A stretch of DNA of 52,750 nucleotides, from positions 1 through 52,750 of the forward strand of contig JAEEJN010000067.1 in the NCBI GenBank assembly GCA_016281935.1. Reading direction: 5' to 3'. The stretch comes from Bacillota bacterium (GTDB lineage Bacteria > Bacillota > Clostridia > Christensenellales > UMGS416). Shown here piece after piece: positions 42,668-51,034 of this stretch; the first letter of the stretch is position 1; every line of letters begins with the position of its first letter. The translations under genes and the position numbers were made by a program. The notes under the pieces are model-generated. The model was not told the origin of the DNA. It saw only the letters and a program-made list of their open reading frames with translations, and made no database searches.

Positions 42668-44083
42668 TTGGCTCGCAACATGAAGACGCAGCTGACGGAA
42701 GGCCCGATTTTGAAAGGCCTGCTGTTGTTCAGTATCCCGATCCTGTTGGGCAGCATCGTGACCGAACTGTATCATGTGGCGGACTCCGTCGTCGTAGGCC
42801 AGTTCATCGGAGCGGACGCGCTCGCTGCCGTTTCCGCAGGGGCTCCCGTCATGACGATCATCAACATGTTCCTGATCGGGCTTTCTTCAGGCAGCAATGT
42901 AGTCATCGCCCAGCGGGTTGGAGCGGGAGACGGAAAAGCACTCCAAAAAGCTGTCGGAACCGTTGCCGTCCTCACGCTTTCCTTTTCGGCTTTTATCACG
43001 ATCGTGGGCCTTTGTGTCAGCCGCCCGCTTCTGAATCTTCTCGGAACGCCTGACAATATTATCTCGGATGCCCATGCCTATCTTTTCGTCATCTTTCTGG
43101 GAGTCACAGGCAATCTTGTATACAATATGGGGTCAGGAGCTCTGCGCGGCATGGGTGACTCCACCTGGCCTTTTTATTTCCTGCTTCTCTGTTCCGGCCT
43201 GAATGTCGTTCTCGATCTGGTTGCTGTCGCCCTCCTCGGATGGGGCGTAGTCGGGGTGGCTGTGGCAACATCACTGTCACAACTGGTTTCGGGTATCGGG
43301 ATTCTGGCCCGTCTGAACAGAGGCGATTACGGGGTCAGCCTGAAGATACGTGATATCCGCTACGATCGAAAGGAAGGAAAGGCTGTTGCGCTCATCGGTC
43401 TTCCGGCAGGAATCCAGAATATCGGAAATTCTCTTGCAGCTATGTGCGTACAGTCCAGCGCCAACTTTTTCGGGAGCACGTTCATTGCTGCAAATTCCAT
43501 TGTGACGAAAATGGAGAATTTTGCGTATATCCCCGTTGTTGCCCTGTCCACCGCACTCTGTACTTTCGTGGGACAGAACATCGGCCGCTTCAAAATGGAA
43601 CGGATCCGGAAGGGGATCAATGACAGCATCCTCGTCTGTGTGGGCGTAGGCTGCCTTATGGGTGTGGGCATGATCCTGCTGAGGAATGTACTGCCTTTGC
43701 TGTTCACCCAGGACAGGCATGTTGCGGAGATAGCTTCACGCGGACTGATGGTCATGGCTGCTGCATCTGCATATCATGGAATTGACCGCTGTCTCGTTAA
43801 CGCTATGAGAGGAGCCGGGAAATCGGTTGTTCCCATGGTGACGGCTCAGTTCGGGGCTTTTTCCCGGATCCCGCTCGCATATTTCCTCGGAGTACGCAGA
43901 GGTGATTATATGGGCATCTTCTATGCGATGGCCATCGCTTCGGCTCTGCGCTGTGCAGCCATTGCATTTTATTATTACTGTGGCGGTTGGAAACGCGCCG
44001 TGGAGGCTATGCGGATCCGCCGAGGAGATCTGCCTGAAAAGGAAGATCCCCCCGCTATTGACAAAGACGGCAGTGACAGATAG
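42668..44083 (+). CDS. MATE-family multidrug efflux transporter
   Basis: The 471-residue protein has twelve hydrophobic segments and MATE signatures: LFSIPILLGSIVTELYHVAD, SVVVGQFIGADALAAVSAG, GSGALRGMGDSTWPF, and in the second half GLPAGIQNIGNSLAAMCVQS. It is related to, but clearly different from, the MATE protein at 25457-26842. Start is TTG 42668, 7 nt after GGAGG; ATG 42680 is an alternative. The end of the gene contains the promoter for the ECF S-component gene. Confidence 0.92.
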   Translation: MARNMKTQLTEGPILKGLLLFSIPILLGSIVTELYHVADSVVVGQFIGADALAAVSAGAPVMTIINMFLIGLSSGSNVVIAQRVGAGDGKALQKAVGTVAVLTLSFSAFITIVGLCVSRPLLNLLGTPDNIISDAHAYLFVIFLGVTGNLVYNMGSGALRGMGDSTWPFYFLLLCSGLNVVLDLVAVALLGWGVVGVAVATSLSQLVSGIGILARLNRGDYGVSLKIRDIRYDRKEGKAVALIGLPAGIQNIGNSLAAMCVQSSANFFGSTFIAANSIVTKMENFAYIPVVALSTALCTFVGQNIGRFKMERIRKGINDSILVCVGVGCLMGVGMILLRNVLPLLFTQDRHVAEIASRGLMVMAAASAYHGIDRCLVNAMRGAGKSVVPMVTAQFGAFSRIPLAYFLGVRRGDYMGIFYAMAIASALRCAAIAFYYYCGGWKRAVEAMRIRRGDLPEKEDPPAIDKDGSDR

Positions 44084-44086
44084 AAT
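44058..44086 (+). promoter_or_regulatory. Promoter of the ECF S-component gene, inside the end of the MATE gene
   Basis: TTGACA (44058-44063), a 17-bp spacer and TAGAAT (44081-44086). The MATE stop codon TAG (44081-44083) forms part of the -10 box. Transcription would begin near 44093. Confidence 0.8.
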
Positions 44087-44092
44087 AAGTCT

Positions 44093-44187
44093 GTCGCAGG
44101 AAGCGGCTCAGGCGCAGAAGCGCCGTATCGGGATCAGATACCTACGTACCGAAGTGCGCGGTCTCCGTCGGGGGACTGCGCTTTTTT
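44093..44187 (+). ncRNA. Structured riboswitch-like leader ending in a terminator
   Basis: Between the promoter and the S-component gene lie hairpin GGCGC-AGAA-GCGCC (44111-44124), hairpin GTATC/GATAC (44125-44141), and an 11-bp terminator stem, GCGCGGTCTCC (44156-44166) / GGGGACTGCGC (44171-44181), then TTTTTT. GCGCAG (44112-44117) can instead pair with CTGCGC (44176-44181) or, in part, with TGCGC (44155-44159), which would break the terminator. This is the layout of a transcription-attenuating riboswitch for a vitamin transporter. It does not match the consensus of any class I can recall. Confidence 0.65.
44156..44187 (+). terminator. Intrinsic terminator in the S-component leader
   Basis: An 11-bp stem with two G-T pairs (44156-44166 with 44171-44181), a 4-nt loop and six T. 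It lies before the start codon, so it must be overcome for expression. Confidence 0.85.
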
Positions 44188-44202
44188 GAAAAAGGAGACA
44201 AC

Positions 44203-44730
44203 ATGAACAAAAATATCCGCAAACTGACTTTTTCTGCCATGGCGCTGGCACTGTGCTTTGTACTGCCTTTTGTGACCGGTAATATCCCGGCTGTCGGGAA
44301 TATGCTCAGTCCCATGCATCTGCCTGTAATGATCCTCGGATTCCTTTGCGGATGGCCTTATGGCGTCGCCGTCGGCTTCATCGCTCCGCTGCTTCGTTCT
44401 CTTACGCTGAGCATGCCGCCTATCCTCAACGCCATTCCCATGGCCTTTGAACTGGCGACCTACGGAGCAGTCTGCGGCATCCTGTACAAGGTGTTTCCCA
44501 AGAAACTCGGCTGGCTCTATATAGAACTCGCAATTGCGATGCTCTGCGGACGTGCAGTATGGGGCGTTGCCCGCTGGATCACACTGGGTCTGAACGGACA
44601 GGGCTTCACGATGGCTGCCTTTTGGGCGGGAGCGTTCATCAACGCATGGCCGGCAATCGTTCTGCAGTTCGTTCTCATTCCCCCGATCATCGAAGCGCTT
44701 CGCAGAGCAAAACTTGTGGCGAACGAGTGA
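44203..44730 (+). CDS. ECF transporter substrate-binding (S) component
   Basis: The 175-residue protein has about six membrane segments, the usual size and fold of an ECF S component that binds a vitamin and docks on a shared EcfA/A'/T energy module. The first helix LTFSAMALALCFVLPFV and the Ala/Gly-rich LGFLCGWPYGVAVGFIAPLL fit this family. Which vitamin it binds is not evident. The energy-module genes are not in the window. AAAGGAGA precedes ATG 44203. Expression probably depends on the structured leader, so the ligand is likely the cargo or a related cofactor. Confidence 0.84.
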   Translation: MNKNIRKLTFSAMALALCFVLPFVTGNIPAVGNMLSPMHLPVMILGFLCGWPYGVAVGFIAPLLRSLTLSMPPILNAIPMAFELATYGAVCGILYKVFPKKLGWLYIELAIAMLCGRAVWGVARWITLGLNGQGFTMAAFWAGAFINAWPAIVLQFVLIPPIIEALRRAKLVANE

Positions 44731-44743
44731 ATCCTCCGATCAT

Positions 44744-44773
44744 GGCCTGCCTTTGAGGGCGGGCCTTTTTATT
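44744..44773 (+). terminator. Terminator after the ECF S-component gene
   Basis: GGCCTGCC (44744-44751) pairs with GGCGGGCC (44758-44765) with one T-G pair, followed by TTTTTATT. The T-run touches the next -35 box. Confidence 0.87.
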
Positions 44774-44800
44774 GCCTTCCGCCCCATAAAGTGCTAGACT
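44772..44800 (+). promoter_or_regulatory. Promoter of the GH43/GH51 cluster
   Basis: TTGCCT (44772-44777), a 17-bp spacer and TAGACT (44795-44800) with TGC directly before it (extended -10). It starts at the end of the upstream terminator. Confidence 0.72.
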
Positions 44801-44839
44801 TTTCTCGATGGAAACATTTCGAACCGAGGAGGAATCATC

Positions 44840-46405
44840 ATGGAGATGAACGATATGCTGACTGTACGCAATCCCATCATATGGGCAGATATCCCGGATG
44901 TAGATGTGATTCGTGTGGAAGATACGTATTATATGGTCTCGACGACCATGCATTCCATGCCCGGAGGCGTGATTTTCCGCTCTTATGATCTGGCGCATTG
45001 GGAGGTTGCCGTCTATATGTACGACATCCTGGACGGAACACCCGCACAGCGTCTGGAAGACGGGAAAGGCATGTACTCCGCTGGCATGTGGGCCGCAAGC
45101 CTGCGCTATCATAACGGCCGATTCTACTGCTTTTTCATCGCCAATGATACACGGCAGACTTATGTCTATTCCGCGGACAGGATCGAAGGGCCGTGGACAA
45201 GACATCTGATCGACGCTTTCTATCATGACTGCTCCGTTCTTTTCGATGACGACGGCCGTGTCTATGTGATCTATGGCAACGGAGAGATCCATCTTACAGA
45301 ACTGCTTCCTGATCTGTCAGGTCCCAAGCCCGGAGGGATCGACAAAGTCATCATTATGGACAATGATATTGTGACGCTCCGTTATGAGGGAAGTCATTTC
45401 TACAAGATCAACGGGAAGTATTATGTTTTCCTTATCCACTGGAGAAACGAAGGCACAAAGCGCCGTGTGGAAGCGGCGTTCGTAGCGGATCGGGTGGATG
45501 GGATCTACAAAGGCCGCAACGTTCTGGATGACGACATGGGATATCATAACGCCGGCGTAGCACAGGGCGGCATAGTGGACACACCGGAAGGCGACTGGTA
45601 CGCCATGCTTTTCCAGGACCACGGCGCAGTAGGACGCATCCCCGTGCTTGTGCCCATGCACTGGGAAAACGATTTCCCTGTCCTTGGGGACGAGAACGGA
45701 AAAGTGCCTCATGAACTGACGGTCAAAAGCACGCGTCCGGGGTATGAATACGCCCCGATCGTCGGGAACGATGAATTCGAGTACGGAGAAGGCGAGAAAC
45801 TGTCCGCTGTCTGGCAGTGGAACCATATCCCCGATCCTTCCGGATTCAGTTTCACACAGAGGCCCGGATTCCTGCGCCTGACTACGACCCATGTCGTCCG
45901 CAATTTCGTACAGGCTAAAAACACGCTGACACAGCGCACGTTCGGACCGTGTTCCTGGGCAGAGACCGTTCTGGATTTCTCCGGACTCAAAGTCGGGGAC
46001 TATGCCGGTATAGGCGTGATCCAGAGCCATTACGGCATCCTTGCCGTGACCCGCGAGAAAGACGGATACTATCTTGTGCAGATGGGCCGCAGTGAACAGA
46101 AGACCGGAGAAAACGGAAGACCTCTGCGTTATGATCCCGATCCCGGCATCGAACACGGCAGGATCCCGATCACGGGAAAAGAGATCACGCTGCGAGTGGA
46201 ATGCGATTTCAGGGACAATGTGGATCTGGCCCGTTTCTATTACAAGAACGGGGACGTCTACAAGCCTCTCGGAGAGACGCTGCATATGCTTTATACACTG
46301 GATCACTTCATGGGATACCGTTTCGCACTCTTTGCTTTTGCCACTGAGGAAGCAGGGGGTTGCGCTGACTTCGATTTCTATCATATGGGGATCGAGGAAG
46401 GCTGA
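44840..46405 (+). CDS. GH43 beta-xylosidase/alpha-L-arabinofuranosidase (two-domain)
   Basis: The 521-residue protein has an N-terminal five-blade GH43 domain and a C-terminal beta-sandwich from about residue 310, as in GH43 xylosidases and arabinofuranosidases. NPIIWADIPDVDVIRVEDTY (residues 11-30) holds the catalytic base, most likely Asp20. HDCSVLFDDDG has the pKa-setting Asp130, and YEGSHFYK the general acid Glu183. All three are present. No signal peptide is seen, so it acts on imported oligosaccharides. GAGGAGG precedes ATG 44840. It is the first gene of the arabinan/xylan cluster, though a terminator separates it from the next. Confidence 0.87.
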   Translation: MEMNDMLTVRNPIIWADIPDVDVIRVEDTYYMVSTTMHSMPGGVIFRSYDLAHWEVAVYMYDILDGTPAQRLEDGKGMYSAGMWAASLRYHNGRFYCFFIANDTRQTYVYSADRIEGPWTRHLIDAFYHDCSVLFDDDGRVYVIYGNGEIHLTELLPDLSGPKPGGIDKVIIMDNDIVTLRYEGSHFYKINGKYYVFLIHWRNEGTKRRVEAAFVADRVDGIYKGRNVLDDDMGYHNAGVAQGGIVDTPEGDWYAMLFQDHGAVGRIPVLVPMHWENDFPVLGDENGKVPHELTVKSTRPGYEYAPIVGNDEFEYGEGEKLSAVWQWNHIPDPSGFSFTQRPGFLRLTTTHVVRNFVQAKNTLTQRTFGPCSWAETVLDFSGLKVGDYAGIGVIQSHYGILAVTREKDGYYLVQMGRSEQKTGENGRPLRYDPDPGIEHGRIPITGKEITLRVECDFRDNVDLARFYYKNGDVYKPLGETLHMLYTLDHFMGYRFALFAFATEEAGGCADFDFYHMGIEEG

Positions 46406-46425
46406 AGAAACAGCGATCGAAGAAC

Positions 46426-46452
46426 GTCTCGGGCTCGTCCCGAGACTTTTTT
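46426..46452 (+). terminator. Terminator after the first GH43 gene
   Basis: The perfect 8-bp stem GTCTCGGG (46426-46433) / CCCGAGAC (46439-46446) is followed by TTTTTT. Confidence 0.9.
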
Positions 46453-46542
46453 GTATACCGAATCGGCTGCAAGGTGCTTCATGCAGGATTCACGCGTGTT
46501 TCTGTCGAAATGAAAGTCAATAAAGAAAGGATGTGCCGTACC

Positions 46543-47556
46543 ATGGATGTTCAGAATGAGTTCCCGGTTTCTGTCAGAGATATACGCATCAGCGATCCCT
46601 GTGTGCTTCCTGTGCCTGAACTCGGACGTTACTTCATCTGCGCCCGCCAGTTTGATCCCAACCGATTTCCCGAAGTGGAGAGAGGCCCGTACTTCTATGC
46701 GATGGAAAGTCCCGACCTGATCCACTGGAGCCGTCCGTACAGAATCTTCGAAAAGCCTGCGGACTTCTGGGCGGATCTTGATTACTGGGCGCCGGAGATG
46801 CATGCATATAAAGGGAAATACTACATTTTCTCTTCTTTCCGAGCTGCGGGAAAGTACCGCAGATGTCAGGCTCTTGTGTCTGATTCACCCAGAGGGCCGT
46901 TTGCACCGGTCAGGAACGAACCTGTTACTCCGGAAGGGTGGCACTGCCTCGATGGGACGCTGTATGTGGACAAAAAGGACAGACCATGGATGGTTTTCTG
47001 TCATGAATGGCTGCAGGTCGGCGACGGACAGGTCTGCGCGATCCCTCTCTCCGACGATCTGGGCGAAGCCGTCGGCGATCCGATCATTCTGTTCAGAGCA
47101 ACGGATGCCCCGTGGCGAAAGGATGCGGCCGGTATCGTGACGGACGGTCCCTGGCTCTATCGTACGAAGCTCGGTACGCTTCTCATGCAGTGGAGCAGTT
47201 TTTCTTCGGATGGCGGTTATACGGTCGGATGCGCCAGAAGCCTCTCGGGAGAGATCCAGGGCCCATGGATCCAGGATCCTGACCCTGTTTATGCGATGGA
47301 TGGAGCTCACAGCATGCTGTTCATGACTTTTGAGGGACAGCTTGTCATGTCGCTTCACTGCCCGAACACACCTGCCGAAAAGAGAATGCTCCTCTTCGAG
47401 ATGGAAGAAAAGAACGACAGACTGTATACCGTCAATGAGATCACCGGAAACTGGTATAATGCCATAGGCGGGAAGGGAGACCGTTACCGTTACCGGGAAA
47501 CGATCACGGAAGAACCGGTTTTTTCCCACATAGGGAAACCGTTTGGAGGCCGATGA
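46543..47556 (+). CDS. GH43-like single-domain glycosidase
   Basis: The 337-residue protein is a single five-blade propeller of GH43 type. RISDPCVLPV gives the base Asp18, CLDGTLYVDKKDRPWMVF gives Asp137, and VTDGPWLYRTKLGTLLMQWS has Asp201 where most GH43 enzymes have Glu (TEGP). That variant may be normal for this subgroup. The substrate is unknown; arabinosides are likely from context. The best start is ATG 46543, with AAAGGA about 11 nt upstream; other in-frame starts at 46510 and 46531 have poorer sites. Its stop overlaps the next start. Confidence 0.78.
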   Translation: MDVQNEFPVSVRDIRISDPCVLPVPELGRYFICARQFDPNRFPEVERGPYFYAMESPDLIHWSRPYRIFEKPADFWADLDYWAPEMHAYKGKYYIFSSFRAAGKYRRCQALVSDSPRGPFAPVRNEPVTPEGWHCLDGTLYVDKKDRPWMVFCHEWLQVGDGQVCAIPLSDDLGEAVGDPIILFRATDAPWRKDAAGIVTDGPWLYRTKLGTLLMQWSSFSSDGGYTVGCARSLSGEIQGPWIQDPDPVYAMDGAHSMLFMTFEGQLVMSLHCPNTPAEKRMLLFEMEEKNDRLYTVNEITGNWYNAIGGKGDRYRYRETITEEPVFSHIGKPFGGR

Positions 47557-48884
47557 TGAAACCTGTACAGTATCCGTCTCCTCCTCCGTCAGTGCAGTCT
47601 TATTCAGTTGAACTTACGGCCAATCCGAGGCTCTGGGGACCTTATTTCACACATGATCCTGCTCTGTTCCGGGATGAGGACAGCGGGCTCTGGTATGTGT
47701 ACTCTACGGATATGGGTGTGCGGCAGGGCGTGAAGCCCGGAATCCAGATACGCCGTTCAGAAGATCTTGTTGCGTGGGAATTTGTTGGGCAGGCGATCCC
47801 TGAAGGAGTGGATCCTGCCGCCGCTTCCGACACGGGAGCTATCAATCTCTGGACTCCGAGCATCGTGAAACAGGGAGGGGAATACAGACTTTACTGTGCG
47901 GCAACGAGCTTCGGCTCCCAGGTATCCAGGATCCTCATGGCTGTATCGGAAAGCCCGGACGGTCCGTTCGTCTTCAGACAGACCGTGCTGGCTTCGGAGG
48001 AAGGCGATCCGGTCAATGCGATCGGTCCGTCCGTATTCAGAGATCCGACAGACAACAAGATGTATATGACCTATGGATCGTACTGGAACGGCATCCATAT
48101 CCTGGAACTTGACCCGGAAACAGGATCTCCCTCGGAGACAGGGTTCGGGACATGCCTTGCCAGCCGCGGCTCTGTAGTGCATGGCTCCGTCGAAGGGGCC
48201 AGCCTTTGCTGGCATGACGGGTACTATTATCTTTTCATGTCCTGCGGCGGGCTGGCGTTCGATTATCATGTAAGAGTGGCGAGAAGCCGGAATGTTCGAG
48301 GGCCTTATAAGGACTGCAACGGGATCGAACAGACGGATCCTGACGCTTCACCCGCATGGATCGGTACGATCCTTCTGGCGCCTTACCGTTTCGGCACTGA
48401 CAAGGGATGGAAGGCAGTTGGAGCCGCTCATGTGGTGCAGGCGGGTGACGAATGGTTCCTTTCGCATCACGGAAGACCGGAAGGGAGTCAGAATTATACA
48501 CTTCTGCATCTCCGAAGATTGGTCTGGACAGAGGATGGATGGCCCGCTGTGAGCCCCGAACGGTATGCAGGCGAGAAGATCCAGGAGATTCCGGTCACAT
48601 CTCTGCTCGGGCACTATGAACGTATCTCGCTGCAGCCCATGCTGCCCCAGACAGTCAGTTCATCTGCTCCCGTTATCCTTCGGCCGGACGGTACGATGCG
48701 CACGGGCTGCCTTCTGGGTTCCTGGCGCCGGCCCGGAACCAATACGGTGCATGTGACGCTGGCAGGATTGGAGGAAAAACTCACGGTTCTTCCCGCATGG
48801 GACTGGCAGGCACATCGCCAGACACTGGTCATGACAGGCTTTGACAGCAGGGGAGTGACTGTCTGGTATAAGAAAACGGACTGA
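47553..48884 (+). CDS. GH43 endo-arabinanase-like protein with one catalytic Asp missing
   Basis: The 443-residue protein matches Abn2-type 1,5-alpha-L-arabinanases: HDPALFRDEDSGLWYVYSTD with base Asp35, INLWTPSIVKQGGEYRLYCA, MYMTYGSYWNGIHILELDP, VEGASL with acid Glu214, and a C-terminal beta domain from about 340. The third catalytic position, normally Asp in NAIDP, is Gly158 (NAIGP, codon GGT). It may therefore be weak or act as a binding protein. It lacks a signal peptide. ATG 47553 (or 47556) overlaps the upstream stop, with TTGGAGG before it. Confidence 0.85.
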   Translation: MMKPVQYPSPPPSVQSYSVELTANPRLWGPYFTHDPALFRDEDSGLWYVYSTDMGVRQGVKPGIQIRRSEDLVAWEFVGQAIPEGVDPAAASDTGAINLWTPSIVKQGGEYRLYCAATSFGSQVSRILMAVSESPDGPFVFRQTVLASEEGDPVNAIGPSVFRDPTDNKMYMTYGSYWNGIHILELDPETGSPSETGFGTCLASRGSVVHGSVEGASLCWHDGYYYLFMSCGGLAFDYHVRVARSRNVRGPYKDCNGIEQTDPDASPAWIGTILLAPYRFGTDKGWKAVGAAHVVQAGDEWFLSHHGRPEGSQNYTLLHLRRLVWTEDGWPAVSPERYAGEKIQEIPVTSLLGHYERISLQPMLPQTVSSSAPVILRPDGTMRTGCLLGSWRRPGTNTVHVTLAGLEEKLTVLPAWDWQAHRQTLVMTGFDSRGVTVWYKKTD

Positions 48885-48953
48885 CAGACTGATGCAGTGC
48901 CGACAGCTTCATGAAAAAAGACTAGAAACCAGCATAGAAAGAGAGGTACAGCT

Positions 48954-50915
48954 ATGGCAGAACTCAGGATCCGGAGGGATCGGACAAAGGAGATCAGCGA
49001 TCACCTGTTCGGTATTTTTCTGGAGGATATCGGCTTCGGAGTGGACGGCGGTCTCAATGCCAATATGATCCGTAACTACAGTTTTGACGGCGTGTTCATG
49101 GATCCGGAGAAGCACACGGAAGTCAAAGATCCTCTTCGGTACTGGAAATTCGGAGGAGAGTCTTTCGAATCACAGGATGACGGAGCGCTGTCGGGAAACA
49201 GCCGTTATGCCCGTGTTCGTGTCAATGGAAGTGCCGTACTGGAGAATCTGGGCTATGATGGCGGCTATCTGGGTGAACGCTGTGCTGTCAGCATCCGCAA
49301 GGATACCATGTACGTCTTCAGCGGATGGATCCGGAACGTGGATTTTGAAGGAACCGTTTCTGTCTGTGTACTGGATGACGAAGGAAAGTTCCTGACGAAC
49401 GAAGCTGTTTTCATTGCGGACAGCAGAGAGTGGAGCCGCGGTTACGTATATCTGACCGGATGTGCTGACGGATACGGCAAGCTGCGGATCAGCTTTGCGG
49501 GAAGCGGATCTGTCGATCTGGATTGTCTGGAGCTCTACGGAAGAGATTTTTGGAACGCTGATGATCCCAAATGGGCTCACGGAAAGCTTAGAAAAGATCT
49601 GGTGGAGACGCTTCAGGCTCTCCATCCGCGCTTCCTGCGTTTTCCGGGCGGATGCATCGTCGAGGGTGTGCGCCGCGGAAATGAATATAACTGGAAGGAT
49701 ACGGTAGGGCAGCTTTGGGAGAGAAAACCGAATTTCAATCTGTGGGCGGAAAAGGTTCCGGACGGAGGTTACTGTCAGTCCTATCAGATCGGTTTCTATG
49801 AATACTTCTGCCTGTGCGAAGATCTGCATATGATGCCGCTGCCCACTCTGAATGCCGGCCTGAACTGTCAGATCCGGAAGATGCAGTACAGGGTCAAGGA
49901 TGCGGATTATCCGATCGACAGTGCAGAATTCAGAGAGTACATTGTTTCGAATTATGTGGATCTGATCGAGTTTGCGAACGGCGATCCGGACACGAACGAA
50001 TGGGCAGCTCTCCGGAGAGACATGGGACATCCCGAGCCTTTCGGACTGACTATGATCGGGATCGGCAATGAGAACTTCGGCGGGGATTATGAAAAGAAAT
50101 TCCATGCGATCTATGACGTGATCCATGAGAAGTATCCCTATATCCACTGCGTTCGCTGTGCGGGCTTCCTGCCTTTCCGCATCGCGGTCCGCGGTGCCTG
50201 GAAGGTCGCTCGGACGATATACAAAGATATCGCTGTGGATGAGCATTCCTATCACTCGGCACAGTGGTTTGAGAAACAGTTCCACAGATACGACAGATAC
50301 CTGCGGAATTCAGCAAAGGTCTACATGGGAGAGTATTCAGCCAATGGCCTTATGGCCGGACAGAAGCCGACGCTCGAGACCTGCAATGTCTGGGAGTCCG
50401 CTCTAGGCGAAGCTGTGTTCATGACAGGTATGGAAAGAAACGGCGATGTGGTCGAGATGTCTTCCTACGCGCCTCTTCTGAACCTGGTCGACAGCCGGAA
50501 CTGGTTCTCCAACCTGATCGATTTCAATCCTTCCGAGGTCATGCCGTCTGCAAACTATTTTGTCCAGCAGCTTTTCGCGACGTACTATGGGCCTTTAGGC
50601 GTGGATACGGAAGAAGATTTCCCGAAAAAGCTCTATGAGTCCGTGACGGAGGACAGTGAATATCTGTACTGCAAGATCGTCAACACGTCGGATCAGGCAC
50701 TGAGTCTCACGATCAAAGGCCTGCCGGATGGCATACTGGAAGGAGAAGTACTGCACAGTGATGATCTGAAGGCAAGGAACAGCCTTGGGTTCGTCGGTGG
50801 TCCTGACATGAAGATCGTTCCCGTTGCGGTGAACGTCGAAACATCGGATGGAACCGCGTCGGTCAGCATTCCCGGGTCCAGTGTGATGGGCCTCAGGATC
50901 TGCCTGAATACCTGA
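48954..50915 (+). CDS. GH51 alpha-L-arabinofuranosidase
   Basis: The 653-residue retaining enzyme removes terminal arabinofuranosyl groups. The opening ISDHLFGIFLEDIGFGVDGG is the GH51 signature, a carbohydrate-binding-like insert runs from about 60 to 195, and the TIM barrel holds the acid/base Glu373 in GIGNENFG and the nucleophile Glu460 in VYMGEYSANG. The C-terminal beta domain ends at VMGLRICLNT. No signal peptide is seen. GAGAGG lies upstream of ATG 48954, 69 bp after the arabinanase-like gene, so it probably belongs to the same operon. Confidence 0.92.
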   Translation: MAELRIRRDRTKEISDHLFGIFLEDIGFGVDGGLNANMIRNYSFDGVFMDPEKHTEVKDPLRYWKFGGESFESQDDGALSGNSRYARVRVNGSAVLENLGYDGGYLGERCAVSIRKDTMYVFSGWIRNVDFEGTVSVCVLDDEGKFLTNEAVFIADSREWSRGYVYLTGCADGYGKLRISFAGSGSVDLDCLELYGRDFWNADDPKWAHGKLRKDLVETLQALHPRFLRFPGGCIVEGVRRGNEYNWKDTVGQLWERKPNFNLWAEKVPDGGYCQSYQIGFYEYFCLCEDLHMMPLPTLNAGLNCQIRKMQYRVKDADYPIDSAEFREYIVSNYVDLIEFANGDPDTNEWAALRRDMGHPEPFGLTMIGIGNENFGGDYEKKFHAIYDVIHEKYPYIHCVRCAGFLPFRIAVRGAWKVARTIYKDIAVDEHSYHSAQWFEKQFHRYDRYLRNSAKVYMGEYSANGLMAGQKPTLETCNVWESALGEAVFMTGMERNGDVVEMSSYAPLLNLVDSRNWFSNLIDFNPSEVMPSANYFVQQLFATYYGPLGVDTEEDFPKKLYESVTEDSEYLYCKIVNTSDQALSLTIKGLPDGILEGEVLHSDDLKARNSLGFVGGPDMKIVPVAVNVETSDGTASVSIPGSSVMGLRICLNT

Positions 50916-50943
50916 CGGTGAGCAGGTTTCTGAATGTGGATGT

Positions 50944-50974
50944 ACATCGGGGGCGTCTGTGACGCCCCCGATGT
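50944..50974 (+). terminator. Very stable hairpin, probable terminator of the arabinan cluster
   Basis: A perfect 14-bp stem joins ACATCGGGGGCGTC (50944-50957) and GACGCCCCCGATGT (50961-50974) around a 3-nt loop. The tail TGTCAATTTC is poor in T, so it may work partly as an mRNA 3'-end stabiliser. Confidence 0.75.
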
Positions 50975-51002
50975 TGTCAATTTCGGGTGATGATGGTATA
51001 CT
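50974..51002 (+). promoter_or_regulatory. Promoter of the YARHG gene
   Basis: TTGTCA (50974-50979), a 17-bp spacer and TATACT (50997-51002) with TGG before it. The -35 box shares its first base with the preceding hairpin. Confidence 0.75.
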
Positions 51003-51034
51003 GAAGTGTGAAATCTTCTGCACGGAGGAATGCG

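Noticed and set aside
44093-44187. A T-box leader before the ECF S-component gene
   Set aside because: It is too short and lacks the specifier loop and the conserved TGGnACCGCG box.
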